Shown piece by piece: positions 1 through 9,110 of a DNA stretch of 40,175 nucleotides (position 1 is its first letter; each line of letters opens with the position of its first letter). Both the position numbers and the translations under genes were made by a program. The stretch covers positions 1-40,175 of the forward strand of contig NZ_KB899982.1 in the NCBI RefSeq assembly GCF_000378485.1, in the 5' to 3' direction. The notes below the pieces were generated by a model. The model had not been told where the DNA came from. It did no database searches and worked only from the letters and a program-made list of their open reading frames with translations. This stretch comes from Flavobacterium rivuli WB 3.3-2 = DSM 21788 (lineage in GTDB: Bacteria; Bacteroidota; Bacteroidia; Flavobacteriales; Flavobacteriaceae).

Positions 1-900
1 CTTTGGGGAACGTCGAATTTGTTCAGCAACCCAAGGTACATGAATGGTGCCTCTACCAACCCTAACTTTGATGTAGTGGCCTATGCCGGTGCACAGGCTA
101 AGATTGCTATTGATGCTACTATCGCATTAGGTGGAGAGAACTACGTTTTTTGGGGTGGCCGTGAAGGGTATATGAGTTTATTGAATACTGATATTCAGCG
201 TGAGCAGGACCATCTGGCACAATTTCTTACCATATGCAGGGATTACGCCCGCAGCCAGGGTTTTAAAGGAACATTCCTTATAGAGCCTAAGCCTATGGAG
301 CCTATGAAACACCAGTATGATTTTGATGCTGCTACCTGTATTGGCTTCCTTAATAAATACGGATTACAAAACGACTTTAAATTAAACCTTGAGGTTAACC
401 ATGCTACCCTTGCAGGGCATACTTTTGAGCATGAAATGCAGCTTGCCGCTAATGCAGGTATGTTAGGCTCTCTTGATGCTAACCGTGGTGACTACCAGAA
501 CGGTTGGGATACCGACCAGTTCCCAATAGATATTTATGAGGTTACACAGGCTATGCTTGTTTTCCTTCAGGCAGGTGGCTTACAGGGCGGTGGTATTAAC
601 TTTGATGCTAAAGTGCGCAGGAATTCTACCGACCTTGAAGATAAATTTATAGCACACATAAGTGGTATGGATATTTTTGCCCGTGGCCTTATAAGTGCAG
701 ATCATATTATAAAGAATACTAACTATATGCAGTTGCGCAAGGAGCGTTATGCATCATTTGACAGCGGCAAAGGCGCCCGGTTTGAAAAAGGAGAGCTCAC
801 TTTAGAAAACCTAAGCGAAATTGCCCGTCAGAATGGAGAACCCCAACCTAAGAGCGGCAGGCAGGAATTATTTGAACAAATTATTGCAAACGCTTATTAG
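1..900 (+). CDS. xylA: Xylose isomerase, 3' part (5' end outside window)
   Basis: Xylose isomerase (D-xylose to D-xylulose, cytoplasmic, first step of xylose use). The reading frame is open from base 1, so the gene starts before the window; the TTG at 19 is an internal codon, not a start. The visible ~299 residues are the C-terminal two thirds of a normal ~440-residue XylA. Metal-site segments are present: IEPKPMEPMKHQYDFD, LNLEVNHATLAGHTFEHE, the GSLDANRGD / GWDTDQFP aspartates, and GGINFDAKVRR. The gene ends 49 bp before the SusC gene on the same strand with no hairpin between, so co-transcription with the polysaccharide locus is likely. Family assignment is very secure; the operon link is inference. 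Confidence 0.96.
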   Translation, partial: LWGTSNLFSNPRYMNGASTNPNFDVVAYAGAQAKIAIDATIALGGENYVFWGGREGYMSLLNTDIQREQDHLAQFLTICRDYARSQGFKGTFLIEPKPMEPMKHQYDFDAATCIGFLNKYGLQNDFKLNLEVNHATLAGHTFEHEMQLAANAGMLGSLDANRGDYQNGWDTDQFPIDIYEVTQAMLVFLQAGGLQGGGINFDAKVRRNSTDLEDKFIAHISGMDIFARGLISADHIIKNTNYMQLRKERYASFDSGKGARFEKGELTLENLSEIARQNGEPQPKSGRQELFEQIIANAY

Positions 901-949
901 GAGACTACACCCAAACTAAATGAACTCTAACCAAACACTCTGAATTATT

Positions 950-3900
950 ATGAAAAGTAAAATTTGTATTCCGCCTAAAGTGCTTACTTATTGCTTGTCA
1001 TTTTTCTTTGTTATGCTGGCATTGCCTGCATTTGCACAGCAAAAAATAACAGGTAAAGTAACCTCTACAGAAGACGGCCTTGGACTACCGGGGGTAAATA
1101 TTGTAGAAAAAGGTACAAGTAATGGCGTAAGCACTGACATTGACGGAAATTACCAAATTACAGCAGCACCCAACGCTGTGTTGGTATTTAGCTTTGTAGG
1201 TTTTGGATCGCAGGAGATTGCCGTAAATAACCAGTCGGCAATTAATGCAAATTTAAAGCCAAGCGCATCTGAGCTTAACGAAATCGTAGTTGTGGGCTAC
1301 GGTACACAAAAAAGAAAGGTATCTACAGCTGCTACAACAGTAGTAAGTGGTAAAGACCTGCAACAAACTAATAGTATAGATGCAACAAGTGCACTACAAG
1401 GCCAGTCATCTGGGGTTTCTATAACGCAAAGCTCAGGACAACCCGGTGCAGGCATGGTAGTAAACATTCGTGGTGCAGGTACTGTAGGCAATGCTACACC
1501 TCTATATGTGGTAGACGGTGTTGTTGTAGATAACGGTATTGGTTATCTTGACCCTTCAAGCATCGAAAGGATCGACGTATTAAAAGATGCTTCGGCGGCG
1601 GCCATATATGGTGCGCGTGCAGCAAATGGAGTAATATTAGTAACAACAAAAAAAGGAAAAGAAGGAAAAACAACTATCTCTTTTAACAGCTATACAGGCT
1701 TTCAGGAAACATATAAAAGATTAGACCTTCTTAATGCAGGTGAATTTGCTACAATAATGAATGAGGCACGTGTAAACAGTGGGTCTGCCCCATTATATAC
1801 ACAAGAGCAAATTAACGGCATGAAAAGTAACAACTGGCAAAACGAGTTGTTTAACGATGGTGCTATGAAGCAAAACCATTCATTGCTTATAAGCGGTGGT
1901 AATGATAAAGCTACTTACAATACAGGTATTTCTTATTACGGCCAGGATGGTATTATAGGAAGCCAAAACAACCAGTCGAGCTATGACAGGGTTACATTTA
2001 CAACAAATTCAACCTATAATGTAATTAAAGACCGCTTTAAAATAGGAGAGAACTTTTCGTATGCCAATACAAAAAGCCGCGGTATTGCAGATCAGGGTAT
2101 TTACAACAACTCTATAAGAGGGTTTCTTAATACTCCTCCTAACTATGCTACCTTTAACGAAGACGGCAGCTACGGAAGTTCTGACCTGAGTGCAGATATT
2201 AGTAACCCTGCAGGTTTATTATATTACAACAACTTTAAAGAAACAAGATCTAACCGTTTTGTAGCTAACGTATTTACAGATGTTATCCCTGTAGAAGGCC
2301 TTACATTAAGGACATCTTTTGGTGTAGATGTTTACAGTGATGATTACCGCGCCTTTACGCCGCAGTATGAATTATCTACTGTATCTTACAATTTGCTTTC
2401 TACAGTTAACCAGACTGCTACAAACAATTTTTCATGGATATGGGAAAACACTGCTAACTACAAAAAATCATTTGGTAAACATAATTTAGACCTGTTAGCC
2501 GGTATGTCTGCACGTGAGCGCATTCTAAAATCGGCAGGAGCATCTGGAAAGAATCTTATATTTGATGATTTCGACCATGCGTACCTTGATAACGTTACAG
2601 ACCCTACACAAAATACAGTAAGCGGTACACGTTATGACTATAATATTGCTTCTTACTTTGGAAGGATATTGTATGACTATGACAACAAATACCTTCTTAC
2701 TGCTACTGTGCGCCGTGACGGTTCGTCAGAATTTGGTCCAAATAAAAGATGGGCAGTATTCCCTTCATTCTCTGCAGGATGGAATGTAGACCAGGAAAGC
2801 TTCTTCCCAAAAGAAAATAAAGTTTTACAAGCGTTAAAACTTCGTGGTAGCTGGGGACAAAACGGTAACGACCAGTTTTCAAGAAGATTTGCTTACATGT
2901 CTACAATATCTTCATACGATAAAAACTACCATTTTGGTACAGGATCGAGCGAATTACCGTTACAGGTAGGTGCAAGCCCGGATGCCCTTAACGACCCTAA
3001 CTTAAAATGGGAAACTTCTGAGCAGTTAGACCTTGGTTTTGATGCTACACTGTTTACTAACTTTACCCTTACGTTTGATTACTACGATAAAAAGACTAAA
3101 GACTGGATCGTACTAAAAGAAGTCCCGGAAATTGCAGGAGCTTTAGGCCCATACGTTAACGGTGGAGACATAAGCAATAAAGGTTTTGAGATAGGCCTTA
3201 ATTACAATACAAAATTTGGCGATGACTGGAGACTTACCGTAAACGCAAACTTCTCTAAAAACAAAAATGAAGTTACAAGGGTTGCAACTACAAATGGTAT
3301 TATATATGGCGAAAGCAACCTTTTATTCCAGGGTCTTGACGAGATGAACCGTGTGCAGGAAGGCCATCCTATAGGATACTTTTATGGTTTGCAAACAGCA
3401 GGTATCTTCCAGAACCAGGCAGAAATTGATGCTTACAGGCAGGGAGGCAACCCTATACAGCCAAATGCGCAACCAGGTGATGTTCGATTTGTAGACCGTA
3501 ACGGCGACGGATCTATTACAGCCGATGATAAAACCCAGATAGGCGATCCTAATCCTGATTTTCATTATGGTGTAAACTTCCAGCTTAACTACAAAGCTTT
3601 CGATCTTTCTGTATATACGTATGGTGTAGGCGGTAACCAGATAGCTTATGGTGTTCGTGATTATTCAAGGCCATTTAACAATTACACTACGGAGATCTTT
3701 GACCGTTGGACAACAGAAGGCAGCTCTAACACATTGCCAAGGGTTACTTATGGTACAGATGCTAATGGTAACTGGACTAAATTTAGCGACCTTTATATGA
3801 AAGATGGCGATTTCTTCAGGATCAAAACAGTTACATTGGGTTGTGATATCGCTAAACTTTCAAAATTTGTTGGTGATACATTCTCTCAGTTCAGGCTTTA

Positions 3901-4057
3901 TGTATCTGCTAACAACCTTTACACTTTTACCAAATATCCAGGACTGGATCCAGAGGTAGGTTTTGGTAATGCAAATCAGTCGTGGGCAAGAGGTATAGAC
4001 GTAGGTTTCTATCCGCAGCCAAGGACATATATGATGGGTTTAAGTGTTAATTTCTAA
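950..4057 (+). CDS. SusC/RagA-family TonB-dependent outer-membrane glycan importer
   Basis: TonB-dependent receptor of the SusC type, which imports oligosaccharides across the outer membrane as a complex with SusD. The 1035 residues begin with a Sec signal peptide (hydrophobic stretch ending ALPAFA, cleavage about residue 29/30). A carboxypeptidase-regulatory-like (CNA-B type) domain follows at about 33-110 (ITGKVTSTEDGLGLPGVNI). The SusC signature NEIVVVGYGTQKRK comes next, then the plug domain (about 125-235, with PLYVVDGVVVD and DASAAAIYGARAANGVI), then the 22-strand barrel to a C-terminal ...GLSVNF ending in Phe. Full length for the family. The SusD gene follows directly. Xyloglucan or arabinoxylan oligosaccharide as cargo is inferred from the downstream hydrolases, not from the receptor itself. 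Confidence 0.96.
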   Translation: MKSKICIPPKVLTYCLSFFFVMLALPAFAQQKITGKVTSTEDGLGLPGVNIVEKGTSNGVSTDIDGNYQITAAPNAVLVFSFVGFGSQEIAVNNQSAINANLKPSASELNEIVVVGYGTQKRKVSTAATTVVSGKDLQQTNSIDATSALQGQSSGVSITQSSGQPGAGMVVNIRGAGTVGNATPLYVVDGVVVDNGIGYLDPSSIERIDVLKDASAAAIYGARAANGVILVTTKKGKEGKTTISFNSYTGFQETYKRLDLLNAGEFATIMNEARVNSGSAPLYTQEQINGMKSNNWQNELFNDGAMKQNHSLLISGGNDKATYNTGISYYGQDGIIGSQNNQSSYDRVTFTTNSTYNVIKDRFKIGENFSYANTKSRGIADQGIYNNSIRGFLNTPPNYATFNEDGSYGSSDLSADISNPAGLLYYNNFKETRSNRFVANVFTDVIPVEGLTLRTSFGVDVYSDDYRAFTPQYELSTVSYNLLSTVNQTATNNFSWIWENTANYKKSFGKHNLDLLAGMSARERILKSAGASGKNLIFDDFDHAYLDNVTDPTQNTVSGTRYDYNIASYFGRILYDYDNKYLLTATVRRDGSSEFGPNKRWAVFPSFSAGWNVDQESFFPKENKVLQALKLRGSWGQNGNDQFSRRFAYMSTISSYDKNYHFGTGSSELPLQVGASPDALNDPNLKWETSEQLDLGFDATLFTNFTLTFDYYDKKTKDWIVLKEVPEIAGALGPYVNGGDISNKGFEIGLNYNTKFGDDWRLTVNANFSKNKNEVTRVATTNGIIYGESNLLFQGLDEMNRVQEGHPIGYFYGLQTAGIFQNQAEIDAYRQGGNPIQPNAQPGDVRFVDRNGDGSITADDKTQIGDPNPDFHYGVNFQLNYKAFDLSVYTYGVGGNQIAYGVRDYSRPFNNYTTEIFDRWTTEGSSNTLPRVTYGTDANGNWTKFSDLYMKDGDFFRIKTVTLGCDIAKLSKFVGDTFSQFRLYVSANNLYTFTKYPGLDPEVGFGNANQSWARGIDVGFYPQPRTYMMGLSVNF

Positions 4058-4068
4058 AAAAATTGAAA

Positions 4069-5637
4069 ATGAAAAAAAATATAATTAAAGTAGCAGTATT
4101 GGCATTAATGTTTTCCTTTGGTTCTTGCAGCGACGACTTTCTTAAAAACAGTCCTTACACGCAACAGGTAGAAGAGAACTTTTATAAAACACCGCAGGAT
4201 GGTTTTAAAGGCCTTGTAGCTGTATACGATATTTTGCAGCGCGAAGCCTATGGCGGAGCACTTATGAACACAGAGATTGCATCTGATGACTGCTACGGTG
4301 GTTTTGGTACTGCAGATAGCAATACTATCCTTGAATGGGACCGCTTTCAGTTTGTAACTGATAAAGAGATGAACGACCCCATTTGGGAAAATGCCTACAT
4401 AGGTATTTTTAGGGCTAACGTATTGCTAAAAAACCTCGATAATATTAATTGGGGAGCTGATACAGCATTACGTACGCAGTACGAAGCAGAAGCACGCTTT
4501 TTAAGGGCATACTTCCACTTTCAGTTGGCAAGGGTATTTGGAGATATCGTACCTTTAGACCACCCGCTAACAACAAGTGAGTTTACCTCTCCCCGCGCCC
4601 CTGCAGATGTTACTTATGCACTTATAGCAAGCGATTTTAAATTTGCTGCAGATAACCTTGGTAACGAAAATTACTCTACACCGGGCAACGTAAATTATGG
4701 ACGTATTACTAAGTGGGCTGCAGAAGCATACCTGGGTAAAGCATTTTTATTTTACACAGATTATTACAGCAAGCCAGACCTTGCAGGTGTAGTAACTAAA
4801 GCAGAGGCTGTTACCTATATAAATGATGTTGTAAATAACAGCGGCCACGACCTTGTAAGTAACTTTGCCAGTTTATGGCTTGGTTCATCTGCTTCAGAGG
4901 GTGTTACCTATGCAGGCGAAGGCAATACCGAAATGGTTTTTGCTATCCGCTTTAACAGCTCTGGTAACGCTAACTGGAACCTGCATGAGGGTAACCGCTT
5001 CTCTGTAAACATTTCTACACGTGGCGGCGACCTTGCCCCTTACGGACAAGGATGGGGCGGTGGGCCTGTAACACCTGCGTTGTTTAATGCATATTCTGAC
5101 GCAGATACCCGTAAGAAAGCTACCATTATAGACTATGTGGGCGAAGGCCTTAATTTTGATGCAGATGCCCGTGGCCAACGCCAGTATACAGGCTATGCAT
5201 GGAAAAAATTAACCCGTGTACTGGATCCTGCTTTTATAGGAGATTTCCAGATAGACAACTATGAAGATATTCCGCTTATCCGTTTTTCAGATGTACTGCT
5301 TACCGCTGCAGAACTTAACCTTGACAGTAATGCAGGATTTGCACAAACCTGTCTTGACAGGGTTCGTAGCCGTGCGTTTGGCAATACAACAAATAACGTA
5401 CCTGTAAATATGACAAGTATAATGAACGAGCGCAGGCTGGAGCTTGCACTGGAAGGGCACCGTTACTTCGACCTTATAAGAAAAGGTATGGGTGTTACTG
5501 CCACTGCTATAAACGCTACCAATATGGGAGGAGAATTTACTGTAAACTTCAGGCCGGAAACATTAGGTTTCTTTGCACTGCCACAGTCTCAGATACTGCT
5601 TTCTAATGGTGCTATAACACAAAACCCGGGATGGTAA
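4069..5637 (+). CDS. SusD/RagB-family surface glycan-binding lipoprotein
   Basis: SusD-like lid protein that sits on the SusC barrel at the cell surface and captures oligosaccharide. It starts at the ATG at 4069 (MKKNIIKVAV) rather than the in-frame TTG at 4063, because this gives a standard lipoprotein signal with lipobox FGSC and lipidated Cys20, followed by SDD, which is compatible with surface export in Bacteroidota. The 522 residues include the TPR-rich N-terminal half (AEARFLRAYFHFQLARVFGD) and the family hallmark near the C-terminus, MNERRLELALEGHRYFDLIR. The gap to susC is 11 bp and the next lipoprotein gene follows by about 20 bp, so the three form one unit. Confidence 0.96.
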   Translation: MKKNIIKVAVLALMFSFGSCSDDFLKNSPYTQQVEENFYKTPQDGFKGLVAVYDILQREAYGGALMNTEIASDDCYGGFGTADSNTILEWDRFQFVTDKEMNDPIWENAYIGIFRANVLLKNLDNINWGADTALRTQYEAEARFLRAYFHFQLARVFGDIVPLDHPLTTSEFTSPRAPADVTYALIASDFKFAADNLGNENYSTPGNVNYGRITKWAAEAYLGKAFLFYTDYYSKPDLAGVVTKAEAVTYINDVVNNSGHDLVSNFASLWLGSSASEGVTYAGEGNTEMVFAIRFNSSGNANWNLHEGNRFSVNISTRGGDLAPYGQGWGGGPVTPALFNAYSDADTRKKATIIDYVGEGLNFDADARGQRQYTGYAWKKLTRVLDPAFIGDFQIDNYEDIPLIRFSDVLLTAAELNLDSNAGFAQTCLDRVRSRAFGNTTNNVPVNMTSIMNERRLELALEGHRYFDLIRKGMGVTATAINATNMGGEFTVNFRPETLGFFALPQSQILLSNGAITQNPGW

Positions 5638-5656
5638 TTTTAAATTATAAAAATTG

Positions 5657-6520
5657 ATGATTATGAAACAGATGATGACAAAAATGCTTGTGGGTGTTAT
5701 GGCAGCAACGTTGCTGTTTTCCTGCGAGGCCGAGGAAGACCGCCAGAGCCTTCCTGCAACAGGAGTTAGTCCTTCCGAAATAAACATTTCGGTAACACAA
5801 GATCCTTTAAACCCTAATCTTGTTACTATGACTAACCTCATGGATGATGTAATACCTTACTGGAGCTATACAGATGCTGCCGGTAATGAGTTAGGGCACT
5901 CTAACCTGAAAACGGTAAGCACTACGTTCCCGTTTGCAGGTAATTACAGTGTTTATTTTACTGCTTACACACGTGGCGGCGCTGTAGCCGCAGCACCGGT
6001 ACCAGTTAGGATAGCAAGTAATAACGCTGAATATTTTAGCGCACCGGAATGGAACATGCTTACTAATGGTGTAAATGGTAAAACATGGGTATTAGATATG
6101 GAAAGCCCTATTGGCTGGGCAGGTTTAGATTATCCATATAATACTACGGGTACAGATTTCTGGAACTGGTTTCCTGATTATGCAGGTAACAGTTGGGTAA
6201 TGCCTAACAAAAACTGGGGTAGCATGAAGTTTGACCTTAACGGTGGTTACAATACTACTGTTTCTCAAACTGCACTTACCACAGATGCCCAGACTTCAAA
6301 AACAGGCAGCTTTAGTTTTGATATTGCTGCACACACCCTGACCTTTAATGGTGGTACTGAGCTACTGTCAGGCGGCGATTACCGTCCTGATGCAGGTAAC
6401 TGGACTACAGTAAAAGTAGTAGAACTATCAGACAACTCTTTACGCCTTGCGGTTATAAGAAACCAAAGCCGTACCGGTGAAGGTGTTTGTCTAATTGTTT
6501 TCCATTACAAACCAGCATAA
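5657..6520 (+). CDS. Surface lipoprotein, SusE/SGBP position, PKD-like N-terminal region
   Basis: Putative surface glycan-binding lipoprotein. The start is ATG 5657 or, equally possible, ATG 5663; the TTG at 5654 is ignored. A hydrophobic signal ends in the lipobox LLFSC (Cys23 from 5657) followed by EAEED. Residues ~35-115 resemble an immunoglobulin/PKD-like fold (FPFAGNYSVYFTAYTRGG). The C-terminal ~170 residues are aromatic-rich (GTDFWNWFPDYAGNSW, MPNKNWGSMKFDLNGG), as expected of a lectin-like beta-sandwich. It is third in the susC-susD operon, the usual place for surface glycan-binding proteins. I do not recognise a named family, and the ligand is unknown. An intrinsic terminator follows immediately. 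Confidence 0.72.
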   Translation: MIMKQMMTKMLVGVMAATLLFSCEAEEDRQSLPATGVSPSEINISVTQDPLNPNLVTMTNLMDDVIPYWSYTDAAGNELGHSNLKTVSTTFPFAGNYSVYFTAYTRGGAVAAAPVPVRIASNNAEYFSAPEWNMLTNGVNGKTWVLDMESPIGWAGLDYPYNTTGTDFWNWFPDYAGNSWVMPNKNWGSMKFDLNGGYNTTVSQTALTTDAQTSKTGSFSFDIAAHTLTFNGGTELLSGGDYRPDAGNWTTVKVVELSDNSLRLAVIRNQSRTGEGVCLIVFHYKPA

Positions 6521-6527
6521 ATTTTAT

Positions 6528-6566
6528 AATGCCGGTAAGCGGTTCCTGCTTACCGGCATTTTTTTA
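6528..6566 (+). terminator. Strong rho-independent terminator after SusCD-lipoprotein unit
   Basis: A perfect 13-bp stem (6528-6540 pairing with 6548-6560) with a 7-nt loop is followed by a T run from 6559 to 6565. It begins 8 bp after the lipoprotein stop and ends 11 bp before the GH2 start. It would separate the binding/transport genes from the enzyme genes or attenuate read-through. Confidence 0.9.
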
Positions 6567-6576
6567 AAACCCATCT

Positions 6577-9063
6577 ATGACCCAACATTACACTACCCAA
6601 ATTATAAAAACACTGGCGGCATTTAGCCTTTTTACCTTTATTGCCTGTGGCACTAAAGACAGTAAAGCACTTGCCGAAAGAAAAACCTCATTTAATTCAG
6701 GATGGAAATTTCACCTGAATGACAGCATTAAAGATCGTGACACTATAGGGACTGCGACCCAATGGCGTACACTTAACCTTCCGCACGACTGGAGCATAGA
6801 AGGAAATTTTGACGAGAAAAGCCCTGCCGGTGTAGGCGGTGGCGCACTTAATGGCGGCCTTGGCTGGTATAAAAAAACATTTACCGTAAAAGCACAGGAC
6901 AGCACAAAACTTACCACAATATTGTTTGATGGTATATACCGTAACAGCGAGGTATGGATAAACGGCCACTACCTGGGCAAACGCCCTAATGGCTATATAA
7001 GCTTTAGGTATAACCTTACCCCCTACTTAAACTATGGCGACAAACAGAACGAAATAATTGTAAAAGCAAATAATTCCAAACAGCCTAATTCCCGTTGGTA
7101 TTCGGGATCAGGAATTTACAGGAATGTGTGGCTGGAAACTACCGGAAAAGTACATGTAAAAGCAGATGGTACTTACATTACAACACCCGTAGCTAACACC
7201 ACAAAAGCCAATTTAAAACTGCAAACCATCGTTAAAAATGAATTTGCTGCCGAAAAATCTGCTGAAATTACAACCACTATATATAAAGGCGATAAGGAAA
7301 TTACCGCTGTTACCAAAGAGCTTAAACTTCCGGCGAATGCCGAACAAACCATAAGCCAGGAAACCGGCATTGAAAATCCGGAATTATGGTCGGTTGAAAA
7401 ACCGGAACTTTATAAAGCGGTTACCGAGGTGAAGGTAGACGGCGATATTCTGGATACCTATGAAACACCTTTTGGTATACGTACTTTTAAATTTGATGCC
7501 ACTAAAGGTTTTATCCTTAATGGCAAACATGTGAAGATAAAAGGTGTTTGCCTGCACCATGACCTTGGCGCATTAGGATCTGCCTTTAATACGCGTGCTA
7601 TGGAACGTGAGCTTGAAATAATGAAAGAGATGGGGGTTAACGGTATACGTACCACACACAACCCTCCCGCCCCTGAGTTATTAGACCTTTGCGACAAAAT
7701 GGGCTTTATTGTAATGGATGAATCTTTTGATATGTGGAAACAGGCTAAAAACCCTGATGATTACAGTAAAGACTGGGACAAGTGGCATGTAACCGATTTA
7801 CAGGACCAATTGTACCGCGACCGTAACCACCCTAGTATTTTTATATGGAGCATAGGCAACGAAATCCCGGAACAATGGAACGAACAGGGAGCAAAAATAG
7901 GTAAAGAACTGGCTGCTATTGTAAAAGCTATAGACACTACCCGACCTATAACAGCGGCAATGAACCCGCCTATTGTGGTTAACAATAACGTTACCACCCA
8001 GTTTGACAATGCAGCGGCACAACCCAATGCACTTGCAGCATCGGGCGCGTTAGACCTTATTGGGTACAACTATGCGCACCAAACGTATACACAGCACCAA
8101 AAGAACTTTCCTAACATACCTTTTATAGCTACCGAAACTACATCGGCACTGGCCACACGCGGTTATTATGATGCAAATTCAGACACTATAAAACAATGGC
8201 CGGTGCGATGGGATATACCTTTTAACGAAGGAAATCCGGGTAATACTGTGTCGGCCTATGACCAGGTACAGACACCGTGGGGCTCCACACACGAAGCTAC
8301 CTGGAAGGTTATTAAAAAGCACGATTACCTGTCGGGTATGTACATCTGGACAGGGTTTGATTATATAGGCGAGCCTACACCTTATGGCTGGCCATCTATA
8401 AGTTCTTATTTTGGTATTGCAGATCTTGCAGGTTTCCCTAAAGATGTGTACTATATGTACCAAAGTGAATGGACTAACAAACCTGTATTACATATATTCC
8501 CGCACTGGAACTGGAAAGCAGGACAAAATGTAGATGTATGGGCTTACTACAATAATGCCGATGAAGTAGAACTTTACCTCAACGGAAAATCTCTTGGCAA
8601 AAAAAGCAAACAGGGAGACGACCTGCATATTATATGGAAAGTACCTTATGAGCCGGGAACACTAAAAGCTATTTCGCGTAAAAATGGTAAAACAGTTCTT
8701 GAAAAAGAGATTAAAACCGCCGGTGCGCCCGCAGCCTTAAAAGCAACTGCCGACCGTGCCACCATTAAAGCCGACGGTAACGACCTTAGTTTTGTAACTG
8801 TAGACATTACCGATGCTAAGGGTGTTTTTGCTGCTACAGCTAATAACGAAATTACCTTTACCCTTAAAGGCAACGGCAAAATTGTGGGGGTTTGCAGTGG
8901 CGACCCTGTAAGCCATGAATCTTACAAGGGCAACAAACATACTGCGCTTAACGGTAAATGCCTTGTAATTATACAGGCGGGCGATAAGGCAGACAACCTA
9001 GAACTTGCGGCAAGTGCGGCAGGGCTTAAAAATAGCGTTATACAAATTAAGACTGCCAACTAA
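6577..9063 (+). CDS. GH2 beta-galactosidase-type lipoprotein
   Basis: Glycoside hydrolase family 2, retaining mechanism, most likely removing beta-linked galactose from oligosaccharide side chains. The 828 residues include a signal with lipobox FIAC (Cys24), so it is membrane anchored. The jelly-roll sugar-binding domain lies at about 37-190 (SGWKFHLND, LPHDWSIEG, GWYKKTF) and the immunoglobulin-like domain at about 195-305. The TIM barrel follows, with acid/base Glu429 in WSIGNEIPEQW and nucleophile Glu520 in FIATETTSA. C-terminal DUF4982-like and Ig-like domains follow (WKAGQNVDVWAYYNNADEVELYLNG). It is the first gene after the terminator and 47 bp ahead of the GH31 gene. Family is certain. 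Beta-galactosidase over beta-mannosidase or glucuronidase is inferred from the overall architecture. Confidence 0.92.
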   Translation: MTQHYTTQIIKTLAAFSLFTFIACGTKDSKALAERKTSFNSGWKFHLNDSIKDRDTIGTATQWRTLNLPHDWSIEGNFDEKSPAGVGGGALNGGLGWYKKTFTVKAQDSTKLTTILFDGIYRNSEVWINGHYLGKRPNGYISFRYNLTPYLNYGDKQNEIIVKANNSKQPNSRWYSGSGIYRNVWLETTGKVHVKADGTYITTPVANTTKANLKLQTIVKNEFAAEKSAEITTTIYKGDKEITAVTKELKLPANAEQTISQETGIENPELWSVEKPELYKAVTEVKVDGDILDTYETPFGIRTFKFDATKGFILNGKHVKIKGVCLHHDLGALGSAFNTRAMERELEIMKEMGVNGIRTTHNPPAPELLDLCDKMGFIVMDESFDMWKQAKNPDDYSKDWDKWHVTDLQDQLYRDRNHPSIFIWSIGNEIPEQWNEQGAKIGKELAAIVKAIDTTRPITAAMNPPIVVNNNVTTQFDNAAAQPNALAASGALDLIGYNYAHQTYTQHQKNFPNIPFIATETTSALATRGYYDANSDTIKQWPVRWDIPFNEGNPGNTVSAYDQVQTPWGSTHEATWKVIKKHDYLSGMYIWTGFDYIGEPTPYGWPSISSYFGIADLAGFPKDVYYMYQSEWTNKPVLHIFPHWNWKAGQNVDVWAYYNNADEVELYLNGKSLGKKSKQGDDLHIIWKVPYEPGTLKAISRKNGKTVLEKEIKTAGAPAALKATADRATIKADGNDLSFVTVDITDAKGVFAATANNEITFTLKGNGKIVGVCSGDPVSHESYKGNKHTALNGKCLVIIQAGDKADNLELAASAAGLKNSVIQIKTAN

Positions 9064-9110
9064 TAGCTTTCCCGGTTTCTTAAGATATTAATTCAACATT
9101 ACCCAAACCA

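Noticed and set aside
4063..4068. TTG start for SusD
   Set aside because: The ATG six bases later gives a standard lipoprotein signal; the same reasoning removes TTG 5654 for the next gene.
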